Numbered from the stretch's first letter, positions 19,891 to 32,360 are shown. The stretch: 64,000 bases of DNA from Toxorhynchites rutilus septentrionalis (GCF_029784135.1 NC_073745.1:241581946-241645945); one strand, 5' to 3'. Translations and numbers: made by a program. Notes: generated from the sequence alone by a model not told the origin.

Positions 19891-20553
19891 GAAAATGCCT
19901 CCTATTTGAAGCTGCGTTCATTAACGAAGTAATCATCGAAATAACCCTAATTGATATTTTTTATCACTTTCGTTTATATGATTCAAGTTCATTAGCATTC
20001 TCAGCTGTGACCGAGCCGAATCAAATCGTGTACCTGTTTATCTTATCTATACATTTGATGAATTACACCTATCGTCTTTGCCACGTGGAAAAGATTCTTC
20101 TGTTCAGGTGTTAGGTACGGTCCACAGCGGAACAGTTGATATAAGGGTTCCATTGTTGTGATACTAATAGAAAAAAAACGGTCCGATGATCCTTGTTGCA
20201 AACAGCAGAGCGTATAGTGTCGGAAAGAGTTCGGAGAGCTGAGCATTGACATAAAAACTAGTCGCTTCACGAGCAGAGACATGACATAGTCGCTTTGCTA
20301 TGTGACAACTCATGACCACATGTCGTGAAGCCACTGAAAACGTACTTCGAAATGCTTAATTTACCGTATTTACAATATTGTGTCTACTTATTCCGATCAT
20401 AAAACCATTCTTATGAAGTTGTAAAAATATGAGTTGAGCGATTATATAAATAAAACATGCCAAAACATTTTACACCCATATATTTCATTGCCTTTTTAAA
20501 GAGGACAAAACAAGGAACGTAAAGATTATTATTAAACTTCACGAGCCATTTAC
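19891..20553. other. Intergenic stretch downstream of the TIL gene
   Basis: No gene is seen. The segment about 20110-20170 (containing GGAACAGTTGATATAAGG) recurs diverged at 48118-48172 (GGGACAGTTGATATGAGG), so it belongs to a dispersed repeat. The minus-strand 3' untranslated region of the TIL gene should lie in 20450-20553. I found no canonical AATAAA there. Confidence 0.4.
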
Positions 20554-21118
20554 CTATGAGCCTCGAGTCGCCTTAGGACAGGCTGATCTGGGAACGCAAT
20601 TCTGGCCGAGTTTTACGAAGCCCTCGTTGCAGACACATGTTGGTGATCCAGTGCAAGCAGCAATACAGCGAATGGTGGAGCAATCATTGGTGCACGTTGG
20701 CTGGCAGCACGGCGTACACATGTTGTACCGCGAATTCGCCGGGCAGGGTGGCGCAGCGAGTAGGGACGTTAGCACGGGCGGAGAGAGGGTTTGTGCCACC
20801 GGGCATTTGATTTTGGGGATACAAACTTTGCTGTGGCGTACCTGACCGGGCGGGCAAACGCATGCCGGATAGAGGCGTGTCGATGAAGCGCGTACATTGG
20901 TGCAGTTGGTGAAACAGGTTGGTTCGCAAAGAGTTTTCAAAACGGTGTAAACTTCGTTTGTTGGGCAAGATACTATAGGAAGAGAGGGCTTGAATCACCA
21001 CTCTGATTCTGAATGTATAATTTTAAAACTTACGTAGTGGAGTATCTCCATGTGCAAAGCTGCAACCCATCAGGATAAGAAGAGAGCCCACACAGATATA
21101 CAACACAACTTGTTTCAT
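20554..21118 (-). CDS. Secreted two-domain TIL-type cysteine-rich inhibitor
   Basis: This is a two-exon gene, exon 1 at 21118-21034 and exon 2 at 20972-20554 with a TAG stop, separated by a 61 bp intron starting GTAAGT and ending CCTATAG. The joined product is 167 residues. Residues 1-24 form a hydrophobic signal peptide (MKQVVLYICV...). The mature part holds two trypsin-inhibitor-like (TIL) cysteine modules: the first at about 31-81 with 8 cysteines, the second at about 96-152 with 12, ending CVPRSACPK. TIL proteins often inhibit serine proteases in insect haemolymph, saliva or gut, but the target here is unknown. Eight rather than ten cysteines make the first domain atypical. A TATA box lies about 50 bp upstream. 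It is one of only two well-supported host loci in the window. Confidence 0.9.
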
Positions 21119-21164
21119 CGTGGCTTTGGTTTGCTACTGGTCAAGATGCTTGGCGGTCGGACGA

Positions 21165-21172
21165 TCTTTATA
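21165..21172 (-). promoter_or_regulatory. TATA box of the TIL gene
   Basis: On the minus strand the sequence reads TATAAAGA within CGATAGCGTATAAAGATCGT. It lies 47-54 bp upstream of the ATG at 21118. A start site 25-30 bp downstream would give a short leader of roughly 20-25 nt. Confidence 0.7.
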
Positions 21173-21199
21173 CGCTATCGACTTAGGGGAGTCACATTT

Positions 21200-22260
21200 C
21201 AATGCCATTAGTAATCATGAGTTTTTCGTGAGGGGATCATAACAAAAATTTGCACGTGATAATTGATCGCAGGAATCGAACGACGAAATATGAATTCAAT
21301 CACGTATCCGTTTGTAGATACAAAGTAATTTGAGTTCAGCCAGAACTCTGCTATAAATGAGAATAATATTGTTTTCTCGTGGCAATAATCCCCCTAATAT
21401 GATTTTTAGTATTTTTCTTGTTACGACACGTGTGGCAGGATGTGCGACTAAGATTTCGTTCTTCTCAGGAGGTGGCTTGCATTCCAGTATACCAACGCTA
21501 TCATCACATATTTATGATGAATGTTTTGGTTCGATTTCTGTGTTCGTTGGGACACTTTCTCAAATAAATATATATATTTTGATTTGCGCTGGTTCAAGCA
21601 TATCTTTGAACTTGCAACTAAGAATATGCTCTGAACTAGTCATTTAGTATAGGAATCTCAACTGACAATACCTACATCGTGTTCAATATTTTCACATACA
21701 TATTCAAACTTCGATTATTCTTATTCTTAAGGTTCAAATTTTATTGGTTATTGTTATGAATGAAAGGTAATATTATGTTGTTCATTCACAGTATACGTTT
21801 CGAAACAACACCGCCTTCTTCGAAGTTTCCGAATCTCTATGAACTTTACGTTTCTCAAAAGCTCGGCATCCCAGGCCAAGCTTGTGAACATTGTGCGTTG
21901 TCGATTTCGAAATATTGAAATCAGTGAACATTTTACGTACAGAAAATCATATGAAAAAAGCACTCGGGTTCAATCATTCCAAAAACTTTTTATCACCACA
22001 GCACAAAGCGCTCTCCGTCGTTGTTAAACAATGGACACTGAACAAGAATGAATCGAACAGATCCGTCACTTATACAAGAATAATGTATGCGTTGCTGCTT
22101 CACCAATATAGTGAGGTAAGAAAGTGTATGAGAATGTATTGGACACTATGCATAAAATGACACAATTACTACGTATGGAAGGTGTAGTTCCGTAGAAATA
22201 GAAGTTGTAGTAGAAATTGAATAAAAAGAACAAAAAAGAAACAAAACAAATAAATCACAA
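21200..22260. other. Gene-free stretch
   Basis: No gene or mobile element with clear ends is recognised. Small open frames exist on both strands, none with recognisable motifs. Confidence 0.4.
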
Positions 22261-22960
22261 ACTGATACACTGAACTTTTTGAATATCGAAGTAGTTTATC
22301 AGTATCTCTTAAAAAAAATTACATTTCCAATGCACTCCTACGCAGAACGGCAACAGGAAACTGTACCAGTTGTGTGGTGGCGGCCGAGGCAATAGCAACT
22401 GCTATGGGACCAATTTTCAACATCATATTTAAACCGAAGAACACAGGTTTCATCGCTGGAAAGTGTCATCAAAATGGCCACAACACTCCTAAGTTCATAC
22501 AAGCTCTCCTATGACAAAAAAATATAAAAATAAATTACCTTTTTTATTATTCCAAATACTGCCTAAGAATACATCGAACTTTTTAAAATAAGTTTTTAGT
22601 CATTTTTTGATAGCCCTGAGAAAAGCCTTGGTTTTATGGAAGCAGCTAAAGATGGTTGGGACATGATTCTCGCGAGAACAATACACAAGCTGGCCATATG
22701 TTGAAGTTTGTATCTTTATTCTCAATGCTCGTGATGCATCTCTTCTTCTAAACACACACATTGTAGCCACAGGTGATTCTATTTTTACTACCACCATATA
22801 CAACGCATCAAATTAAAGGTGCATGGATGTGACTAATCATACACAAACACTATTCACCAGACGCCAAGACAGTATGACAGTATCACATTAGTACCCCGCC
22901 GTCTGTATGTACACAAACTGGCAGGAGAAACACACAGGAGTGCAGAGTGGGGTGACTTCA
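22260..22960. repeat. Dispersed repeat copy
   Basis: The segment from about 22290 (CAGTATCTCTTAAAAAAA, then TTACATTTCCAA and AGAACGGCAACAG) matches 45990-46040. The part 22610-22720 (CAGCTAAAGATGGTTGG, TCTCGCGAGAACAATACA) matches 46490-46570. The two loci therefore share a repeat of about 0.6-0.8 kb, diverged between copies. No coding sequence or clear terminal repeats are seen. Confidence 0.65.
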
Positions 22961-24391
22961 TACAAAGGCTGGTCAAGTAAAGAAAGTGTCGTTAAATGCG
23001 AACAAATGGTGTAAATAAATATATAAATTTCGGTATGCTGAACACGTATCAGGCGTCCATTTTTTATTTGGAACCGTCCGTAAAGCACGTGATTCATTTT
23101 TTTAGATTTCATGGCACCACCGTAGTATTTTTACATACATTTTTATATAATTACATGATCTTTAACTACAAGCAACCTCATTGGGTGTCCTCCACATTGA
23201 ATAAGATCACGTAATTTATTGACGACCCATCAAATCGAACAAATTTGGCAATAAATAATATAATAATAATCTTCTTCATAATTGTCATCAGATTCATCAT
23301 CATCATTTCCTGATTCAACAATAGTTTCCTGCAAAAGAAATATTACTTCATCTGGAAGTTTTTTACAATTACTTTTTCCCTTTTCAAAATAAGTGTTCAC
23401 TATTGGATCTGTGGAGATAAGAAGACGATTGACTATACCGTAATAAGTATTTTCTCGACTATTTTTACGAGGGAAATTTTGAATTCATCATGCTTATCAG
23501 CAAGAAAATTCTCTTTCGCTGCTATTTTCATTTCGTCTAGTGTTTTTCGAGGCTTAATTGTTTCTTAGATATGTTTTCCTTCTGATCCGGTTTCTTTGGT
23601 CAAAAGAAGACATTAAAATACATGTATCAAACCATGAGTGTGCTCTACTTCAGGTTCCAAACGAGTACGAAGTGAAAGCATCCTGCAAACGGGCTATTGT
23701 TAGCCAGAATTCACTACTACTTAATTTGCTAGGATTTGGCATTTCAATCAGTTTGTGTGATAGCGTATTTCTTGTTCAACAATTGGGAAATACAGAACGT
23801 TTTCAATATATTTTGTTTTATTAATTTTGTGATGTTTCGCCCAAATTTATATTTTATTCTCTACAGATAAGTATGATACGAAAATTATCAATGGATTTTC
23901 ATGGTTTTGATTTATATCAACCCTAGATAAAATTCCAATATTCAAAATATAGTAAAAAAAAATTATATCGCTTCTCTCACTGAAACGACAATTTGCGCAG
24001 TTTTGCGCTACATCAAACAGTGTTCACTTGAAAGGTTATGTTTTTACCTAAATTTTGCATGTAATCATAACCCTGGCAAACTGCGGCAACAAAACTTTTG
24101 AGCTGGTTTTCCACAAAAAATCACTTTTTTTCATTGATTGTTTTTGTCTACTATGATCAAATTTTACAACATGTAATGAAAGATATTTGTTTTGCATAGT
24201 TTTTCGAATAACTTATCTTTGACACCGGATAAATCCAAGCCATCATCGAAGCTGCAGAACGTTTCAAAGTAATGTACATTTTTCCAAAAAAATGTCAAAA
24301 AACGTCAGTATTATGCCAATATTTGAAAAGTAATAAAAAATTTAGATTTCATGATATAGTGCTAAAATTTGGAATTCAAGCACTTGAATAT
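22961..24391. other. Gene-free stretch
   Basis: No gene is recognised. A TCATCA-rich tract near 23285-23310 and short AT-rich frames are present. The interval ends at the TA flanking the large palindromic element. Confidence 0.4.
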
Positions 24392-24393
24392 TA

Positions 24394-26475
24394 TAGACGA
24401 ATTTCATGCCAACTTGTCTTAGAAGTTGCCAGCACCATCTCTAATAGCAGTGAAACGTTGTGGGTGTAAAGACATGGGTCATTTAAGCAACTTTGCATAC
24501 TTGAAATATTCGAAAAAGAATTACACTACTTTTTAGAAAAAGCCATTTTTTTCTTAATTTTTTACAAAGATTTATAACTTAAAAACTATGATACCTACAA
24601 AATTCTTGTCAAAGGATGAAATGTAAAATACCAATACCAAAAATTTTTTGGAAAAAAATTTCGCTAACAAAAAAGTTATTTAAAAAATTAAAATTCATTT
24701 TTCTCAAAAACGTTTTTTTTTAAATTCCCAAAAATATATATATATGAATAACCCTTACAATTTCCAACAAGTTGTCCATACATCGACAAAGTATTCGACA
24801 AAGTTTTAGATCTTGTTAAAAATATAAACTTTTGTCGAAGACATCAACCTGCTATCTTTTGAAGTTTTTGGAATATGAGTAATTTTTGTATGAAGACTCC
24901 TGAAAAAAATAATGTATTGCTCGTAACATTTTTGTGTGTAAATTCTCACCATTGTCATGTTCTTGACATGTTTCTAAATAGAGAAAAGTTAGCAGAGCAT
25001 TTAAAATGCGATAATTTATACATAAAAATGTAACGAATTGAACAATAATAGTATTTTTTTAAAGAAATACATGAAAAAGTTGCTTGAAAAACTTTTTCCA
25101 TGTAAATTTGCCCATCGTCCGTTGTATGGAAAACTTATTGTAAATTTTAAGGGCTATTTATATATATTCTTTTAGAATTTTAAAAGCTTATGTTTTCGAG
25201 AAAAATAAGTTTTAATTTTCGAAATATTTTTTTTCAATTAAATTTTTTCCCAAAAAAATCTTCGGTAATTTTTAATGAAAACCAACAAATTTTTTTTCCT
25301 ACATTCCATCTTTTGACTAAAATTTTGTAGGCATGATAGATTTTTTTGTAGATTTCTTTTTAAATTTTAAGTTTTTTCAACTTTTTTTCGAAAAAGCTTA
25401 ATTTAAAAACTATAAGGTCTACAAAAAGTTGGTCAGAGAATGAAATGTAGGAAAATACTGAGGTTTTCATTAAAAACTATCAAAGAATTTTTTAGAGAAA
25501 ATTTCATAGAAAAAAAAAATTGGAAATTAAAATTCATTTTTATCGAATATTTTTTCGAGAAAAAACAATCAGAATAAATAGATATAAATAGCCCTTAAAA
25601 TTTCCAACATGTTTTCCATGCATCGAACGATGGGCATATTTACATGGAAAAAGTTTTTCGAACAACAACTTTTTCATGTTTTTCTTTGAGAAAATGCTAT
25701 TAATGTTCTATTCGTTACATTTTTATGTATAAATTATCGCAATTTACATGATCTGCTAACTTTTCTCTATTTATAAACATGCCAAGAACATGTCAAACGT
25801 GAGAATTTACACACTAAAATGTTACGAGCAAAACATTATTTTTTTCATGAGTACTTATAAAAATACTTATATTCCAAAAACTATAACAGATAGAATGTTG
25901 ACGTCTTCGACAAAAGTTCATATTTTAATAAGATCTAAAGCTTTGTCGAATACACTATATCGCTATCTTGACTTCAAACAAAATTAGGATTGGTTGTATT
26001 TTTTTCAAAGAAAGCATGAAAAAGTTGTTCGAAAAACTTTTCCCTGTAAAAGCGCCCATCTTCCGATGTATGGAAGACTTGTTGGAAATTTTAGGGGCTA
26101 ATCATATGTGTATATTTTTGAGAATTTAAAAAAAATACGTTTTTGAGAAAAATGAATTTTAATGTTTAAAATAACTTTTTTGTCAGCGAAATTTTGTTCC
26201 AAAATTTTTTTTTGTATTTTTTGTGAAAATTTAAACACTTTCCTACATTTCATCCTTTGAAATGAATTTTGTAGGTGTGATAGTTTTTATGTTAGAAATT
26301 TTTGTAAAAAATTAAGAAAAAAATTGGCTTTTTCCTAAAAGCAGTCTAATTATTTTTCGAATATTTCAAGTATGAAAAGTTGCTTAAATGACCAACATCT
26401 TTACACCCACAACGTTTCACTGCTATCTGAAATGGTGCTGCCAAGAGCCAGTCGAGTTGGCATGAAATTCGTCTA
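24394..26475. mobile_element. 2.1 kb palindromic non-autonomous element, TA target
   Basis: The left end TAGACGAATTTCATGCCAAC and the right end GGCATGAAATTCGTCTA are inverted, with TA on both outer sides (24392-24393 and 26476-26477). The inverted homology runs well over 150 bp at roughly 85-90% identity, including GCAGTGAAACGTTGTGGGTG. It continues inward with interruptions: 24780-24960 is mirrored at about 25795-25975. Nearly the whole element is thus a giant hairpin without coding capacity. TA duplication suggests mobilisation by a Tc1/mariner-type transposase, which is inference. Degraded relatives lie at 17642-19890, 43330-43830 and 45490-45700. Confidence 0.85.
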
Positions 26476-26709
26476 TAGAAAGAAAGTAAAAATATTACCT
26501 AACAGTTTTTTGGCTGATGGCCAGCGATTCCCCACTGTGGAGTGGAGCTTGCGACGCAATGTTTCGCTTCTTTTCGGATTTCCACTGTATCGGGCAAAAC
26601 CGTTGTATGTGATATCAGCATGTAGTCAGCTCGCTAGCTGGTGTGAGACTGTAGTGGTTAGAACGTGACCAATATTTATATGCCATCTTCGTTTAATTAT
26701 TTCTCTTGG

Positions 26710-26860
26710 TGGGGGCGATCTGGCGTAGTGGTAACATCCATACTCTCACGCTGAAGGTCACGAGTTCAATCCTCACTCCCGACATTCTTCCAAAAATGGA
26801 AGTGAAAGTGAAGAACCAGCCAAAAGTGTTGAAAGTCACTATAATACAGATAAAAAAAAA
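26710..26860 (+). mobile_element. tRNA-derived SINE, full copy
   Basis: The head resembles a tRNA with an A box TGGCGTAGTGGTAAC (26721-26735) and a B box GGTCACGAGTTCAATCC (26756-26772). A short tRNA-unrelated body follows, ending in AATACAGAT and an A-run. Perfect 12 bp target-site duplications TATTTCTCTTGG flank it (26698-26709 and 26861-26872). RNA polymerase III transcription and LINE-driven copying are expected for this class. Other copies are at 27664 and 44948. Confidence 0.92.
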
Positions 26861-26872
26861 TATTTCTCTTGG

Positions 26873-27650
26873 ACAGTGGATAGCAACAGTTCTCACAGTT
26901 CTCGCAGTGGTGTTAGATTATCCAAATTTTATTTCGCTGCTGCCTTATTCGCTTCTTTTGGTCGATACAGTTTCAATCAAAACGGGAGTTTAGGAAATGT
27001 TTTTCATTTTACAATCAATCAATCAAAAATATATAATTTCCTTCATTGTGATACATGTGTCGGAATATTTTAATCAATTGATGCAAACATCTTGGAAATC
27101 TTTTGAGAACTGATCGGGTGATGTTTCCGAAATCGATTTTCCAATGCAAAAAGTCTATAATTTGGTCTTAAGTTTGACCTGCCTGTTGGAATCGATATCG
27201 ATCGCTATTAACTGTAAAGGTGAAAACAGAATGCCGCGTTGTGTGTTGCTTCTCATCAGCAGTCAATGCTTGCGTTTTGTACTAAAACATTCACCCGACG
27301 CAGTCTGTTAATTTGCGGTCACAATCTAGCATTCGTGTCACCACTTTTCATGTAAACAAAAACAAAATAAAGTTCGTATGAAAATCTTATTCTTGTTGTG
27401 TCCACGGATCAGTTGAATGTTTTTAAAAACAACACATTGACATATCCGCGCTGGCGGCATTGAGCTTCGTTTACTAGTTTAGGGGAGAGTGAAAGAATAG
27501 CTGATTTTTAGTCGGAATGAACACGTTTTCAAAATTAAAATTATGAATGAAAATTAGCTTTTCTATATCAAACTAGTATTCCATTTAAATGAAAAACATT
27601 TTTGTTTGCAGGTGGTGAAAATGTCTCATACGAAAATTGTTTATGAAAAC
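26873..27650. other. Gene-free stretch between two SINEs
   Basis: No gene is recognised and no element ends are clear. Short open frames look incidental. Confidence 0.4.
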
Positions 27651-27663
27651 AACTCTATATTAT

Positions 27664-27784
27664 CTCTCACGCTAAAGGTCACGAGTTCAATTCTCACTCC
27701 CGACATTCTTCCAAAAATGGAAGTAAAAGTGACGAACCAGCCTAATGAGTTGAAAATCACTATAATACAGATAAAAAAAAAAAA
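27664..27784 (+). mobile_element. tRNA-derived SINE, 5'-truncated copy
   Basis: It has the same family as the SINE at 26710 but starts after the A box, retaining the B box region GGTCACGAGTTCAATTC and the body and tail. It is flanked by a perfect 13 bp duplication, AACTCTATATTAT (27651-27663 and 27785-27797). Lacking the A box, it should not be transcribed on its own. Confidence 0.9.
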
Positions 27785-28149
27785 AACTCTATATTATGAT
27801 GGAAAAATTCAGCAGAAATGTTGGAATTGTTTAGCCATATTAAAAACAGGCTTCGTGTCTTCTAATCTGATAGAGATTACACTAATTAGTTTTGGACCCA
27901 AGTTGTGGCCCTAATTTGAAGTTGTCACCAGACGTCGACACCATGCCACTGTCATCGCGAATTCGGCGCAAGCAGTTTAGAACAAATGTTAGCGTTTAGT
28001 ACAACGATGCTAATGACATTATTGTGTTCGGCTAAATGGAAACACACATATTTAAAATGAAGTGTCAAAGCACAATTGTCGCAACGCGACGCATAGCGCG
28101 GCATTCTGGTTCCACCTTAACGTCATCAACGTCTGGTCTACATGAAAAT

Positions 28150-28565
28150 TGTGTTTCCAACAAAAAAATGGTTGATGCAAAATGTCTTAAAACTGCATGA
28201 AACATCCAGAGCTACTGTCATCTCGAGAAAAAATCGAAAAACGACACTCTGGGTCTTTTTTTCGGAATACGAGACAAAACGTATCGTTTAGGGTGCCATT
28301 GAAAATGGTCATCTCGATTTTACATACGGAACATTGGGTGAAATGTTGATCTACACAATTACATTTACAAATTTACCCAAGGCAAAATTACAACTCAATC
28401 GGACTTAAGGGAGAGTGGCGCAAAGCGGTCAAAGTTTGAGTTTTTGAAAATCGAAAAATCACCCGAGGGGAGAGTACAAGCAATCGGGGTTTTAAAAAAT
28501 TACTGATGCCAAATGTCTTATAATTGCACGAAACGTCGAGATTTTCAGTTATCTCAAAATTTTTG
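28150..28565. mobile_element. Fragments of the hAT-type MITE family
   Basis: A terminus TAGGGTGCCATTGAAAATGG starts at 28289 and continues into the family interior (CTCAATCGGACTTAAGGGAG, then the CGTCGAGATTTTC region) to about 28565, where the other end is missing. Just before it, 28150-28288 is a second interior piece of the same family. This is a rearranged or nested pair. Confidence 0.75.
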
Positions 28566-29862
28566 TTGCTGGTAATGTAGATGGTTTGAGAACCAAATTT
28601 CCGAAATCAATAAAATGGAAATTTATATTCAGGCCACTATCAAAAATAAATCTTTATCTTATATAATAGAAATAACAATGTTATTGACACAGGTCTATAC
28701 TGACGAAGAAAGACGATGCGTTGTGCAGCACCTGTTGTAGATTTAGGAAAAACAAAAATATTATTCATACCAAATGAGAAATGCGTACATTCTGGACTTC
28801 CTGTGTTGACAATGACTCAAACAGCGACCATCAACTTCCTCGGTATCTTTTTTGTTTCGACAGCTTACTCACATCATATACAAAATGCTTTAAAGCCTCG
28901 GTTGGAAACACCGGCAGCTATTTGGACTACTTATGTTATTTAGACTGTCTACAGGCCAGGCCCGAGACTGTGTCGTTTGAATTTATATGAGCATTTTGCG
29001 TGTTCTTTCCATTTTTACGAAACGAATTTTTAATAATGTTTATTGAATTAATTATCGAATGGAGGAGAAGATGAGGCGATTTATGATCTTGGGATTATAT
29101 TGTTATAATGCCAAGTTAACATATAACGCAAAAAATTCACACTCCGAAAGTATAAGTTTATTTCCACAGAATGGATAGGCAGATGCGAGCTTCATCGAGG
29201 AATACAATAAATGTTACTACAAACGGCCAGCTGCGTGAAGTTTCCACTTGACTTGTTTACGAAACAACCCATCCTATTCTGGATAGGAAACTAATTAAGC
29301 AACCATTCTCCTCCGTTGTGTACACACACGGGAGGGAATACACCTCGTTGATGGAATACTAATTTTCTCAAGCTAGTTGATCACATCAATGTTGCAACCT
29401 CATTCACGCATTCGATTCGATCGATTCATGTGTTCCATTGTTCGAACCGAATTCAGTTTCGTTCCCTGTCACTTTCGATCGGCGAAAAAAAAATCTATTT
29501 ACGGGTTGACGATTCAATAATTATTGCATGCATAGATGAGGGGGTGCGTACGTGACGATTTCGGAGCTGGGAAGTGTTGCGGGATAAAAAAAGTGATATA
29601 ATAGCTCTCCATCCAACACTCCGCTACTTGGAGTAATTTTCTGCCTCGGTATGTAATCGACCTTGGAAGGTGTTTGGAATTAGGGCGTGTTGGTACTGTA
29701 CGTAATGGAAATAATAATCATAATCATTAGTGTTGTGGGGTAGAGTGTTCTGGTCGTAGATTTGCTTTTTCTGTTTTTTATGGAGCAAATGGGATTATGA
29801 TGAAATGTTCATATGTGATGTTCAGCCTTTCGTTTATATGTTCTACAGGGTTTGTACAGGTA
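28566..29862. other. Gene-free stretch
   Basis: No gene is recognised. Minus-strand and plus-strand frames near 28716-28990 lack family motifs. No repeat ends stand out. Confidence 0.4.
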
Positions 29863-30234
29863 CAGGCAAATCTTTTATTGTGCGGGGGATAGGGATCACA
29901 CAAAAAAAAATTGTGCAAAACTTCACCAGTAGCTTTAAAAAGTCGTGTTCGGTACACAATTAGAAAAAAACTTTTTTTTTGCGGTAGATAGGGACCGCAT
30001 AAAAAAATTTTCCCCCCAGAAAATAACTCAAATCCACACCGTTCACCGTTCGATTGCCTTTTGCTTCCCTGCTTTACGATGGGACAGTTTGCCTTTTCGG
30101 TTGCGCGTGTCTGTGTTATGCTTTTAGTTATATGTCGAAACTTGTTGCTATTAGAAATCATGTCATGCGCAACTTAGAGCATTTGATGGAAGGATGGGAA
30201 TGATTTGAGAAGTGGATAATTTAGACGCTAATAT
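29863..30234. mobile_element. pogo-type MITE, truncated copy
   Basis: The end CAGGCAAATC follows TA (29861-29862). The interior matches the reverse complement of the full copy at 42697-43205: shared pieces include GCGGTAGATAGGGACCGCAT and CTTCACCAGTAGCTTTAAAA. Homology stops at about 30234, where the segment GACGTGGGACTACG of another repeat begins, so the far end is missing. Confidence 0.75.
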
Positions 30235-30272
30235 GCTTTTGACGTGGGACTACGCCTAACCGGTATATACAC

Positions 30273-31440
30273 TCTGTCCAACTTCTATAAGACCACCCTG
30301 ATTCAATTTCGTTGCAACACAAACAGTTAGAATCTCAACAAGATACATTCATACATTGTTGAATGCTTAGAATAAAGTATATTTAACGTCAATTTCACTC
30401 AAAAGAGTTGTTTGTTTATTTATTGTGCTTAAATATAATAATTTCAGCTGTCCAGTTTCTTTAAGACCATTTCAAAATTCATAAGTATTATCATTGAAAA
30501 ATTCAAAATGATCGACTGATTTACATGTCTATAATTGGGAACCTTGCAATTTCGGCTAATAACCTGGAAAATTCGTGTTGGAATACTATTTACCAGATTT
30601 TGCTGAAAGGGTTTCTCGATATTTTCCCATGTTTCCGAAATTGCGACCTAGAGCGCTTCAATAGCGGAGTACCGTTTTACATCAGTGTAGATGCTTTGTA
30701 CAAGGATCCCCCTAAGATTTTTAGCAGGATTCAAGTCTGGAAAGCGAGCCGGCCAGTCCAAAAGATTTTGTTTTATCCATTTTGGTCCTTAATCCATTGC
30801 TTACTTTCCTCGCTGGTATGAATAGCAGCAATATTTCGCTGGAATGTGAATTTTTTGTGAGGATATCCACGCAAAACGGTATGTAATCCTTTAATTATGT
30901 GAAAATTATCTTGAGCTTTTCGGTTGCACAGCATCCAGCCCAAACCATGCACGAGCCTCCACCAAAATTCATGGTTGAAAAATACTGTTCCTCCTTCCGT
31001 AAATCACGCCAGTACCCGTTCAAACAATCAGGACCAGTTCATCAGTACGTCAGTGAAGATAACCTATACATTGAAGAACTTTTCGTTATGGTATATAGCA
31101 AAATGTATTCTTTTGGAAACATTTTTTTTATAACATACCATGTCCCACTATCGGTTCATGTGAGCTTTCCGATGTGAGATGGTGTGCGATGAGGTGCTTT
31201 AATCTTTTAAGCCCTCTTTATGTGAGGATTTTTTAGCAAAACATTGTCACCTGAGTAACATTTAAATTGAAATATTGCTTTATTTGCATAAGCGATTTTG
31301 AGGTATTCGAAGCTGTTCTAGCTATTTCCTGCTTATCCCGATCCGAAAGCTTCGATTTACGTGGAGCTCTCTTGAAGACCCGAACATTAATCTGCGAATT
31401 GTATTGAAAGGTATCGATTTCTATCGCTACTTTCACCACT
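30273..31440 (-). pseudogene. Tc1/Tc3-type transposase relic
   Basis: This is an eroded DDE transposase gene read on the minus strand. The N-terminal helix-turn-helix part is still readable at 31233-31439 (RKSKLSDRDKQEIARTASN). Downstream pieces, in several frames, resemble NFGGG...MVWAG, and near 30700 WPARFPDLNPAKNL, the region holding the last catalytic acid, here changed. Near 30560 there is QVISRN, typical of the C terminus. Many stops and frameshifts make it non-functional. One candidate terminal repeat, CACTCTGTCCAACTTCTATA, lies at about 30270 after TATA. The other end was not found. Confidence 0.7.
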
Positions 31441-31752
31441 AGCAGTCAAGAATAACTCTGAAAAACCAATCGTAACTGTTGTTCCGTGATTTGAGCATAA
31501 ATTTGAAGCCTAGGAACGAAAAATGTTACATTGGACGTTTTGACTGCCGCGTTTGCACATTGGACATATTACGTTGCACGATGAGAATTTGAAACTAACT
31601 ACTAAACAGCAATCTAAATATCAGCATTTCGTTCTACAGACAGATTATTGTTGTTATCACTCGTTGATTGCACTGAAACCGCTAACAACGCTTGTAAGAA
31701 ACAAAAAACTCAAAACGACCGAAGTACGACTTTGTGTTGTTTTGACTGCTTT

Positions 31753-31801
31753 GTTACTTCGGACGTTATGAACGTCGGAGGAAAGTGGCGTCCGAAGTAA
31801 C
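31753..31801. repeat. Perfect 13 bp inverted repeat
   Basis: GTTACTTCGGACG (31753-31765) is exactly inverted at 31789-31801 around a 23 bp spacer. It sits between two copies of a GCACATTGGA motif (31552, 31829) and may be part of a small decayed element. The function is unknown. Confidence 0.7.
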
Positions 31802-31983
31802 AGCCGAGTGCTTAAAATCCGAATCTGCACATTGGATATTTTTTGTATCGGCTATAAAAAAATGAAGAAGATAGATACATGAACGATTGTTTTTGTAATG
31901 CATTCAATGATTAAAAACTGATAGCATGCATCCATTAACTCGATTTGTTTACTTTTGTTACATAGGACTTTTTCAAAAGTTAA

Positions 31984-32360
31984 GCGAGAACTGTGTAATG
32001 TCAAGCGTTATCTAAACGCCCTAACTGCCACGTTTCGATTGGCCCGATTTACGGTTTCCCCAACACAGACTTCAAAACCAAAGAGCATGGGGAAATCGGC
32101 ATTACAAATACATGCAAGTTGGGGGTACTTTTGTTTCCCCCGGAATGTGTTTCCCTAACACGGACTTCAAAACCAAGGTGCATGGAGATATCCGCTTTTC
32201 AAACACATGCAAGTCAGGAATATTTTCGTTCCCACCGAAATGTGTTTCCCTAACACATACTTCAAAATCATGGAGCTTGGGGAAATCAGTAACACGGACT
32301 TCCAAACCAAGGTGCCTGGGGAAATAGGCTTTGCAAATATATGCAAGCTGTGGGTCCTTT
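31984..32360 (+). repeat. 95 bp tandem-repeat element, locus 1 (3 units)
   Basis: A leader around 31998-32056 (GCGTTATCTAAACGCC, then ATTGGCCCGATTTACGG) precedes units beginning GTTTCCC(C/T)AACAC at 32054, 32149 and 32244, exactly 95 bp apart. Each unit contains ACTTCAAA, GGGGAAAT-GGC and ACAAATACATGCAAGT-like blocks. The same leader and units occur inverted at 52880-53460, and related units occur at 44340-44760. Confidence 0.85.

Noticed and set aside
31984..32360. CRISPR-like array from regular 95 bp spacing
   Set aside because: Whole units repeat, there are no unique spacers, the setting is eukaryotic and no cas genes are present.
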